From Bdellovibrionales bacterium (lineage in GTDB: Bacteria; Bdellovibrionota; Bdellovibrionia; Bdellovibrionales; UBA1609), in NCBI GenBank assembly GCA_027451425.1, contig DAIDJH010000088.1, forward strand, positions 1 through 7,153: DNA of 7,153 nucleotides. The letters are read 5' to 3'. Below the pieces are notes generated by a model. The model made no database searches. It had not been told where the DNA came from and was given only the letters and a program-made list of their open reading frames with translations. Of this stretch, positions 1-5,820 are shown in pieces (the first letter of the stretch is position 1; each line of letters opens with the position of its first letter). A program made the translations under genes and the position numbers.

Positions 1-472
1 AAATCCCGATGAGTACGGCCTGCACTTCACCCGATGACGTCGCCAGACCACGGAATGCGTCCATGATCCCAAACACGGTTCCGAGTAGACCGATAAATGG
101 GGCGTTTGAGCCGACCGTGGCCAAAAAGCCGAGATGCCGCTCCAACTTTTGTCGTTCAAGTTGGCTGTAGGAATCGAAGACCTCTTCAAGACCTTTTGAA
201 CCATGATCTTTTGAGTGACGGATACCATACGAAAGTGCACGCCCCTCGACGGAGTCGCGATCGCGTGAAAGCTCTTCGAGGTCTTTGAGATTATTCGACT
301 GTAAGGTTTCTTGCAGTTGCTTTGCCATTAAAGCACTTTTTCGTGTCACTGCGGAGAGCGCAAAATATCGCTCGATAATAAAGGCGACGCTGAAAACGCT
401 CAAAAGGATGAGCAGCCAGAGTGTACCTTCGTGTACGGCTTGTGCGATGAAAAAAAACTTTTCTGTTAGCAT
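1..472 (-). CDS. MotA/TolQ/ExbB family proton channel protein, C-terminus cut by window edge
   Basis: This gene encodes the N-terminal 157 residues of an inner-membrane proton-channel subunit of the ExbB/TolQ/MotA family. In such complexes the subunit works with an ExbD/TolR partner to convert proton-motive force into work on the envelope. Translation of the minus strand starts MLTEKFFFIAQAV, followed by a hydrophobic TM segment (about residues 18-34) ending in the family-typical IIERYFAL. A charged cytoplasmic stretch follows, and then the family signature around residues 119-150 with FLATVGSNAPFIGLLGTVFG and MDAFRGLA. The ATG at 470-472 has a GGAGA ribosome site 8 nt upstream and a promoter at 503-532. 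The remaining TM segments and any partner gene lie beyond position 1. The family is certain; which member (ExbB, TolQ or another energiser) cannot be told from this part. It is transcribed away from the sulfatase-like gene. Confidence 0.92.
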   Translation of the reverse strand, partial: MLTEKFFFIAQAVHEGTLWLLILLSVFSVAFIIERYFALSAVTRKSALMAKQLQETLQSNNLKDLEELSRDRDSVEGRALSYGIRHSKDHGSKGLEEVFDSYSQLERQKLERHLGFLATVGSNAPFIGLLGTVFGIMDAFRGLATSSGEVQAVLIGI

Positions 473-480
473 TGTAGAAT

Positions 481-485
481 TCTCC
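481..485 (-). promoter_or_regulatory. Ribosome binding site of the ExbB/TolQ-like gene
   Basis: Reading the minus strand, GGAGA lies 8 nt before the ATG at 472. It fixes the start of the channel gene. Confidence 0.7.
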
Positions 486-502
486 TAAACGTTGCTCGAA
501 AA

Positions 503-532
503 ATTATCGCTGGTCTAGTTTTGCGTGGTCAA
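503..532 (-). promoter_or_regulatory. Sigma70-like promoter driving the ExbB/TolQ-like gene
   Basis: On the minus strand a TTGACC -35 box (527-532) and a GATAAT -10 box (503-508) are separated by 18 nt. Each box matches five of six consensus positions. The expected transcription start near 496 would leave a leader of about 25 nt containing the GGAGA ribosome site. The -35 box lies between the TTG at 521 and the ATG at 548 of the divergent gene. This favours the ATG as the start of that gene and means the two genes share a very short control region. Confidence 0.55.
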
Positions 533-547
533 GTTATCATCTCTGAC

Positions 548-2197
548 ATGGGTCGTCTGGCGTGCATTCTGACAGTTTGCCTTTTGCCTTTTGCGGGCTG
601 CGTGTGGGCAGTGCGCCCTAAGCCGTCATTTTTGATCATCGCGGTTGAGAATCTAAGCTCTGAATCTCTTGATTGTTCGTCCAGCGGCGTTGAGGGCGGC
701 AGTTCGTCGGAGGGATTGGCCGCGTTGTGCGCCGACGGCGTGAGGTTCACCCACGCCTACACGACCTCAGTTTTGAGTCAGCCGGCATTGGCATCTGTGT
801 TGACGGGGCTCTATCCGATTGATCACCATGTTCACCAAAACGGGGATCAATACCTTTCAGAGAAATTGATGACGGTTAGTCTGGCGGCGCTGCAGGAGGG
901 TTACAGGACTGCCTTTTTTTCGGGTGGCCCGCCAATTTTTCGAAGATCGGGCTTTGCCAAAGGGTTTGAAGTTTTTGACGACGATGTGATATCCACGGCG
1001 CGGCGGTTATATCGCCCATTCGACCACTCCTCACGGCGTTTATTAAATTGGATGGATGAAAATCCCGGACGACCTTTTTTTGCAACTGTCTACGTTCCGG
1101 ATCTGCAGTTTGCATCCGAATCTCCAAGCGGTGATGCCCAAATCGACGTTTTTTTGAGCACATTATCGGATCTCGTGAGCGCCTTAAAAAAACGCAATCT
1201 GTGGAGGGGGATGAATGTCGTTCTGGTCGGCTTGAACGGGGTGTCGGATGAAAATCGCGGCGATATAGGCACCCTCGATCTGTTCAGTGAGAACACACGG
1301 GTGTTTTTGCTTTTTAAACCGGCGCACAAAGACCGTGACCGCGGGAATAGTTGGTCGATCGACGCCAATGTTTCACTTGCCGATCTAGGGGCCACGATTT
1401 TTCAATTGTTACGTGAACCGACTACGGCCGCGCTTCAGGCTCCTTCGCGGCCCGCATTAAATGCGATTTCTTTCGCGTCGGCTCTTGAGGGCCCCAACGT
1501 ATCATGGCCCAGGGATCGCTTGATCCTTATCGAATCAGGATGGGCGAGCTGGCGTGGGGTGGGTCTGACTCGTTACGCATTTCGACTGGGCGATCTATTG
1601 TACGTTTACGATAATCCTCCTAAAATTTTTAATTCATTAACGGATCGATTCGAGGTGCAAAACATTTCGGCAACTGACCCGGAAGTTGAAAAGCCCGTTT
1701 CGATGATCCAAGCGTTTATCGATGAAAACAAAATGCAGCCATTTGTTCCGATCCCGGAGGACCTTCGTGACAAAGTTGTCGTGGCGAAAGATTTGTTTTC
1801 CGATGATGAAATGTCAGCTGACGTAGACGAAGAATTGTCGCGTCTGCTCAGTTTGCGACCGCGAGACTTGCAGGTTGCTGGGTGGAGCGCGTGGCGGGCG
1901 TTAAACGAAAAAAAATGGCATGAGCTTGAATCGCTCGGCCAAACCTACCACGAACCGGTTTGGATTTATGTCGCTGAGACAAAGCTTGGTAAGAAATCGA
2001 CTCTGCCGACAAGTGAAAGGCTGCGCACCGCTCATGAATTATCTTCTGTGCGCGAGGACGGGCGTCAATACGAGATGTCGCGACTTTTGCGCGCGGCGGT
2101 TCGTGAAAATTTCAGCAATAGCCTTTCGTGGGATACCATTTTAGATCTCAAGGAGCCATCGATTGTGGAACTCGCGCGAGCGCTTCGGCCTAACTAA
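548..2197 (+). CDS. Sulfatase/alkaline-phosphatase superfamily protein, probably exported, with altered active site
   Basis: The 549-residue product follows the sulfatase fold in order: FLIIAVENL (about 28-36), GLAALCADGVRFTHAY (56-71), nucleophile loop SQPALASVLTG (77-87), LAALQEGYRTAFFSGG (112-127), GFEVFDDD, MDENPGRPFFATVYVPD (169-185), VVLVGLNG (224-231), SLADLGATIFQLL and a degenerate LYVYDNPP segment. Sulfatases and related enzymes hydrolyse sulfate or phosphate esters outside the cytoplasm. Here the Arg of the S/C-x-P-S-R loop is Leu81, and the Asp-His of the usual DHG metal motif is Leu229-Asn230, so catalysis is doubtful. The N-terminus (GRLACILTVCLLPFAGC) resembles a lipoprotein signal with a non-ideal lipobox at Cys18. 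About 150 C-terminal residues outside the core are unassigned. The ATG at 548 is preferred over an in-frame TTG at 521 because it gives a compact signal peptide and leaves room for the divergent promoter. Neither start has a good ribosome site. The stop overlaps the convergent gene by 8 nt. Confidence 0.8.
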   Translation: MGRLACILTVCLLPFAGCVWAVRPKPSFLIIAVENLSSESLDCSSSGVEGGSSSEGLAALCADGVRFTHAYTTSVLSQPALASVLTGLYPIDHHVHQNGDQYLSEKLMTVSLAALQEGYRTAFFSGGPPIFRRSGFAKGFEVFDDDVISTARRLYRPFDHSSRRLLNWMDENPGRPFFATVYVPDLQFASESPSGDAQIDVFLSTLSDLVSALKKRNLWRGMNVVLVGLNGVSDENRGDIGTLDLFSENTRVFLLFKPAHKDRDRGNSWSIDANVSLADLGATIFQLLREPTTAALQAPSRPALNAISFASALEGPNVSWPRDRLILIESGWASWRGVGLTRYAFRLGDLLYVYDNPPKIFNSLTDRFEVQNISATDPEVEKPVSMIQAFIDENKMQPFVPIPEDLRDKVVVAKDLFSDDEMSADVDEELSRLLSLRPRDLQVAGWSAWRALNEKKWHELESLGQTYHEPVWIYVAETKLGKKSTLPTSERLRTAHELSSVREDGRQYEMSRLLRAAVRENFSNSLSWDTILDLKEPSIVELARALRPN

Positions 2198-2876
2198 GTT
2201 GGCAAATTCCCAACCAAAAAGGTTGATTTTGCCTTAGGCGCGCGATTGATGTTGAAATGGTTTGCAATGTGCGCTCCGAGTCGGGCAACGAATAGATAGC
2301 TCCGGGCAGTGAAGAACTTGAAACCAAAATCAACTTATCGTTTGGTTGCGTGCGAATCGTTTCAACGGCGAAGTCACTGGTTGGCTCAACGCCAATGAAA
2401 CGCGATGGGAGTGGAGGCAGAATGTTGTCCGGTTTTGAGAACTCCAAGCCAAGATCTTGTTGATTGCCAAGAGATAAAAGATTTTGGCCGGGGCGATCAA
2501 GGAGCACAAAGGGTTGTCCAACCTGAATCCAGGCGGCTTCTTCGTGGTTACGGGCCAGAACGAATAGCTCCATGGCCGTCACGAATTCTTCGCGATTTTC
2601 TTCATTGTAAATTGTATCGCTTGCCAGCTTTACAGCGACGCGAAGGTCGTTTGCGAGCGGCGACAAGCACGTGAGTCGCGAAAATGGAGAAGTGGCTTCG
2701 ACATCCTGGCGGGTTGATAAAAAATAATCTTGAATTTTTCGCACCGCCTTTCGTGCGGCGGTGCGCGCTCCCCAAGGCGTCGCCACGATCAGTAGGCTGC
2801 CGTCAGGTTCGATGTGAACCTCGGGGCGCGGGCGAAACGCATCGGCACTGAATGATTTTTCTTCAAAGTGAATCAT
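2190..2876 (-). CDS. Degenerate PP2C-like protein (probable pseudophosphatase)
   Basis: I read this 228-residue protein as a PP2C-type Ser/Thr phosphatase fold that has lost its metal ligands. The order of elements fits: SLLIVATPWGARTAARKAV (about 27-45) sits where the family has a VADGMGG-x-x-AG segment; AAWIQVGQPFVLLDRPGQNL (114-133) sits where it has a VGDSR-x-Y strand; the segment around 158-190, ending NDKLILVSSSSL, sits where it has GD-x-LLLCSDGL; and the C-terminal strand ends in QPFWLGICQLS where the DN/DD-x-T motif belongs. The Asp positions are Thr33, Gln121, about Ser187 and about Gln218. Active PP2C enzymes remove phosphate from Ser/Thr and often partner FHA proteins. This one would more likely bind than hydrolyse. 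It is the last gene of the operon, 2 nt after the FHA-FHA gene, with GGAA 8 nt before the ATG. An in-frame start at 2969 would lie inside the upstream gene and is rejected. The fold call rests on pattern reading only. Confidence 0.62.
   Translation of the reverse strand: MIHFEEKSFSADAFRPRPEVHIEPDGSLLIVATPWGARTAARKAVRKIQDYFLSTRQDVEATSPFSRLTCLSPLANDLRVAVKLASDTIYNEENREEFVTAMELFVLARNHEEAAWIQVGQPFVLLDRPGQNLLSLGNQQDLGLEFSKPDNILPPLPSRFIGVEPTSDFAVETIRTQPNDKLILVSSSSLPGAIYSLPDSERTLQTISTSIARLRQNQPFWLGICQLS
2211..2230 (+). terminator. Weak hairpin plus T-run, possible terminator of the sulfatase-like gene
   Basis: CAACC (2211-2215) and GGTTG (2221-2225) can pair around an A5 loop, followed by ATTTT, 14 nt after the sulfatase-like stop. 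The stem is only 5 bp. The site lies inside the 3' end of the convergent PP2C-like gene, so its sequence is also constrained by coding. Confidence 0.25.
2740..2765. repeat. Perfect 9-bp inverted repeat inside the PP2C-like gene
   Basis: CGCACCGCC (2740-2748) and GGCGGTGCG (2757-2765) are perfect inverted copies with an 8-nt spacer. On the coding strand they fall in codons for an RTAARKAVRK stretch. No T-run follows on either side, so it is not a standard terminator. It may only reflect the Ala/Arg-rich helix it encodes. Confidence 0.5.
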
Positions 2877-2878
2877 AT

Positions 2879-4843
2879 TTACAGTTCCACGCCGTATTGC
2901 TGGAGTTTGCTTCGCGCTTTCTCGTAATAATTTTCGCCGGGAACCGATTTGTGCACAATACGTCTCCATTTGTCTTTTGCCGAGTCGAGGTTGCCCATAT
3001 TTTCTTCAAGGACGCTGTCTTCGTAAACACTCTTCATTTCGTCACTCAAATGCCTATAGGCTTGGCGCTTTAAATCCTGCGCGCGCGCATTATTCGGGCT
3101 TTCGTCCAAAACGGCGTCGCATTCTTTCAATGCAGCTTTAAGATTGTCGTTATCGATGTTGCTCTGGCAAGCGGAGAGACCCGCGCGCACTTTTTCGCCG
3201 ATCGTTTTCTCAATCGAAGCGATTCGCCTTGTGGCGACGTCCTCTTGCTGATTTAGGCCGGGATATTGACCGTGCACGAATTTTTTAAATTCGGTAAGCG
3301 CGTGTCTTTGATGGCCCTCTTTAAATGCCGATTCTGCTGATTCGAATACATGCCGACCTTCGATCTTGCGTTGAGCATACTCTTGTGCGCGCTGCTGTAC
3401 GGACTTGGCCTGTTGTTCGCGGATATTCGCTTGATTGAGAAGGTCCGTTACCAAAGGATTGCCCGGGTCAAGTTCAATGGCATGATCGAGGCAGCCGCGC
3501 ATTTCTGCAACGGTGATTGTTGGGCTTAACTTCCCTCGGCACTGATCGACATTCGCTTGAATTTGCTCTTGGGTTTTTTCTTGCTCTTGCTGCCGACGCT
3601 GCCGATCGAGCGCTCGGGCTTCATCTTCTTGACCTTGCTCGCAAAGATTTTCTAGTTCTTTTGAGTTCAAATAAAATGGCGTTAGCTTTTTCATTCGGTC
3701 GAGCTGCGAAAGGCACAGCGTATACTTTCTTTGCGTGTAATAGTTATGGGCGAGATTAAAGAAATCAACCACTTGTTTTTGTTGTTCAACGGTTAGTGCG
3801 CCAGTTTTTGAGGCGGAGGTTTGGCGTCCCGCTGGGGGGGGGGTCGGTCGAGTGAGATTGACCAACGCAATTAACACAAAAGTGCCGATGGCTATGGGGA
3901 TCAGGCGTTTCTTCAGCTTTTCTTTTGAATGCCAAGGCTCGATTTTTTGAACCAGGCCATCTGTTAGGCTGGTTTGCCGCGCTGTCGGTTGAACCAGTAC
4001 AAGCCCGCCGCCGTTCAGTTCAAAATTTGTGTCTTCAAAAACCATGGATAGCGATTTTTCTTCTTCATATGCGGTATCATGAATTTCCAGTACGAGTTCA
4101 AGGTGGCGAATCGTGAGAACGTCGCCGCTTTTTAGCAATTGAGGCTTGTTGGGTTCGATCTTTAGACCGTTGTGGTGAGTTCCATTTGAAGAGCCGTGAT
4201 CTATGACAAAATATTGATTGTCCTGTTTAACGAACTCAAGGTGTTTACGGCTGATGGCGGAGTCGTTGATTACAATTTCATTCTCTGTGCCGCGACCGAC
4301 CCTCCACAGGCTCCCTTCGAGTTTTAAAACTTCTTCGGTTTTCAATTTATTGTTGATAATTTTCAAGTAGGGTATCAGCCGCGAGGTTTGAGCGACAACC
4401 GTCCGATCCTCGCGTGCAGGCGCAATATCGATTTTTGCGCCACTGGGTTCCGCCGGTGTCGGTTTGGCCTCTGCTCCAGATTCTGATTCTGCTTCGGATG
4501 GGGACGGATCGGTTATTTCATGCACCGGAACCGTCATGTCGATAGCTGCGGGAGTTTCTTCAAATACGAAGTCATAGGGCGGAACTGAAAATCGAGTTGT
4601 ATCTTTTAATTGCAGCGTCTCAACATTTTGCCCATCGACTATCATTCCGCCATATTTTGACAGGAGTTGTGCGTGCCAAACACCGTCTTGTTCGAAAAAT
4701 TTCACATGTTGACGGGAGATTCTACGTTCACTTGCCAATTGAATGTGGCATTGCGTGGAGCGACCAGCAAAAAACTCCTGACCCGGCGTGAGTGCCAGTT
4801 CCGAAAGAGGTTGGCCATGCAGATAAACGCAAATCTTCGCCAT
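2879..4843 (-). CDS. Double-FHA, single-TM protein with periplasmic TPR-like region
   Basis: The 654-residue product starts at MAKICVYLHG. FHA domain 1 spans about 1-97 and keeps GRS and SRQH, but has GG and DG where NG is usual. An acidic/Pro-rich linker (about 100-150) follows. FHA domain 2 (about 157-255) is canonical, with VGRG, SRKH, SSNGT and NG, so it should bind phosphothreonine peptides. A basic KEKLKKR precedes one TM segment (about 314-330), giving N-inside/C-outside by the positive-inside rule. The rest is helical and TPR-like, with units near 360-404, 435-463, 501-530, 555-588 and 609-650, plus a Gln/Glu/Arg-rich coiled stretch at about 404-432. Six cysteines in this part fall in three pairs (377/401, 435/451, 559/575). 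A ten-C run encodes TPPP just after the TM. The ATG at 4843 shares one base with the preceding TAA; a start at 4873 would lie inside the upstream gene. The exact role is unknown; a phospho-dependent scaffold is the best inference. Confidence 0.92.
   Translation of the reverse strand: MAKICVYLHGQPLSELALTPGQEFFAGRSTQCHIQLASERRISRQHVKFFEQDGVWHAQLLSKYGGMIVDGQNVETLQLKDTTRFSVPPYDFVFEETPAAIDMTVPVHEITDPSPSEAESESGAEAKPTPAEPSGAKIDIAPAREDRTVVAQTSRLIPYLKIINNKLKTEEVLKLEGSLWRVGRGTENEIVINDSAISRKHLEFVKQDNQYFVIDHGSSNGTHHNGLKIEPNKPQLLKSGDVLTIRHLELVLEIHDTAYEEEKSLSMVFEDTNFELNGGGLVLVQPTARQTSLTDGLVQKIEPWHSKEKLKKRLIPIAIGTFVLIALVNLTRPTPPPAGRQTSASKTGALTVEQQKQVVDFFNLAHNYYTQRKYTLCLSQLDRMKKLTPFYLNSKELENLCEQGQEDEARALDRQRRQQEQEKTQEQIQANVDQCRGKLSPTITVAEMRGCLDHAIELDPGNPLVTDLLNQANIREQQAKSVQQRAQEYAQRKIEGRHVFESAESAFKEGHQRHALTEFKKFVHGQYPGLNQQEDVATRRIASIEKTIGEKVRAGLSACQSNIDNDNLKAALKECDAVLDESPNNARAQDLKRQAYRHLSDEMKSVYEDSVLEENMGNLDSAKDKWRRIVHKSVPGENYYEKARSKLQQYGVEL
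2885..2888 (-). promoter_or_regulatory. Ribosome binding site of the PP2C-like gene
   Basis: GGAA on the minus strand sits 8 nt before the ATG at 2876, within the last codons of the upstream gene. It supports the internal start over the longer reading frame. Confidence 0.5.
3834..3843. repeat. Ten-base G/C homopolymer inside the double-FHA gene
   Basis: The plus strand has ten consecutive G, which is C10 in the coding strand, read ACC CCC CCC CCA (Thr-Pro-Pro-Pro at residues 334-337). It lies just after the TM segment. Working through the other frames by hand, one extra C leads to a TGA at 3788-3786 (product of about 352 residues). One missing C leads to a TAA at 3795-3793 (about 349 residues). 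Either slip removes the whole periplasmic region. Confidence 0.95.
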
Positions 4844-5820
4844 TAGTTGTCTTGATCCTCCAATGCCACACATGCGTCATGACCGGCGCGCGCGAGATCG
4901 AAAATTTTTCGGTCGGATGGAACATTTTGCGCTTGAACCATAAACATCACGTTTCGATAAGCGGCGATACATGCTCGGTACTGTCCTTGATCCTTATATT
5001 TAGCGCCGAGATTCAGTTCGAATTGAATTAATTCTTGAAAACGCGTTTGTGCGAGTTGCAGATAGACATTGCACTGTCTATAGAGTTCTGTTTGTTGGTT
5101 GGGGAAAAGTGTCGTGCACGCCTCAAAAGCTTCGATAGAGCGATCATATTGGCCCTTTTCATATTCGCGAAAGCCTTCGATGAATTGACGTTCGGCCTCT
5201 GCATATTGCCGTGAATTCATTCCGTTCTTGGCGCGCTCGGTTTCGATGTCATTTACGATTTTTTGATCTGTTTTGATGGTCGATTTGATTTGCGCATCAC
5301 TACTCATTTGAGTTGTTCCTGCACTCTTGTGTTTTTGACTGCCAAGCCAGATTACGAGTAACAGCGCGGCACTTAAAATTGTATAGAAGAGCGGGCGATT
5401 GCCCTGCGCCTTTTTGAGATTCGGAAACGAGGGCCTGAGTACATTGTTCTGCATAACATCGGGCGAGGCATTTGACGCGGCGGAGGTTGTGGCGAGAACG
5501 GCGGTGTTTTTGAACATCAGTTTGGTTTCGCCAAGTTGAATGACTGCACCCGATTGGAGTTCACAGGCCTTGGTCTCTTGCCCGTTCACAATCATTTTAT
5601 TTCTTTCGGAGGTGTCGCTGATTTGCGCGCGAGTTGAATCGAGAACAATCACCGCATGTTGACGGCTGACTTTCGGGTCGTCGCCGAGGACAATCGTATT
5701 CTCTGAATCGCGGCCGATGGTGATGCGGCCCGAGATGAGTTTGTAAACGGCGCCGCGATCGTTACCGCTCAAAACGGTCAGTGTGTAAATGGCTTGAGGA
5801 GCGGCGGCAAGTTCACGCAC
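4843..5820 (-). CDS. FHA-TM-TPR protein
   Basis: The 325-residue product begins at a GTG (VRELAAAPQAIYTLTV). One FHA domain covers about 11-104, with TIGRDSENTIVL, SRQH at 52-55 and a VNG turn at 78-80. The SNGT-like loop reads SERNKM, so phosphopeptide preference may differ from the classical one. A single TM segment lies at about 143-159 (FYTILSAALLLVIWLG). The C-terminal part is helical with a clear TPR unit (about 205-238, EAERQFIEGFREYEKGQYD) and a second TPR-like unit (about 264-297), and carries four cysteines (235, 250, 284, 317). The layout repeats that of the 654-residue neighbour, suggesting related or partner proteins with FHA inside and TPR outside the cytoplasm. The GTG is chosen because AAGGAGGG lies 9 nt upstream and it overlaps the preceding stop by 8 nt. 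The longer in-frame start at 5991 would run deep inside the upstream gene and lacks domain content. Confidence 0.92.
   Translation of the reverse strand: MRELAAAPQAIYTLTVLSGNDRGAVYKLISGRITIGRDSENTIVLGDDPKVSRQHAVIVLDSTRAQISDTSERNKMIVNGQETKACELQSGAVIQLGETKLMFKNTAVLATTSAASNASPDVMQNNVLRPSFPNLKKAQGNRPLFYTILSAALLLVIWLGSQKHKSAGTTQMSSDAQIKSTIKTDQKIVNDIETERAKNGMNSRQYAEAERQFIEGFREYEKGQYDRSIEAFEACTTLFPNQQTELYRQCNVYLQLAQTRFQELIQFELNLGAKYKDQGQYRACIAAYRNVMFMVQAQNVPSDRKIFDLARAGHDACVALEDQDN
4857..4861 (-). promoter_or_regulatory. Ribosome binding site of the double-FHA gene
   Basis: GGAGG on the minus strand lies 13 nt before the ATG at 4843, inside the end of the preceding gene. The spacing is longer than optimal. 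Together with the TAATG overlap it suggests that terminating ribosomes re-initiate here. Confidence 0.5.

Noticed and set aside
256..265. CGCGATCGCG palindrome
   Set aside because: A ten-base palindrome inside a conserved coding region, with no second copy noticed nearby; probably chance.
97..488. Small plus-strand open frames at the left edge
   Set aside because: They are antisense to the ExbB/TolQ-like gene, whose signature motifs are plain on the minus strand.
1090..1395. Minus-strand open frame of 101 codons inside the sulfatase-like gene
   Set aside because: The plus strand follows the sulfatase family through this stretch, and the minus-strand product is Arg/Ser-rich and shadow-like.
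2171..2180. CTCGCGCGAG palindrome near the end of the operon as a minus-strand terminator
   Set aside because: It has no loop of usable size and no T-run on the minus strand after it.
2877..2969. Longer N-terminus for the PP2C-like protein starting at 2969
   Set aside because: It overlaps the C-terminal coding sequence of the double-FHA gene. The ATG at 2876 is 2 nt past that gene's stop and has a GGAA site at good spacing.
4844..4873. Start of the double-FHA gene at 4873
   Set aside because: The ten extra residues precede the FHA domain without match to it, and the ATG at 4843 forms a TAATG junction with the preceding stop.
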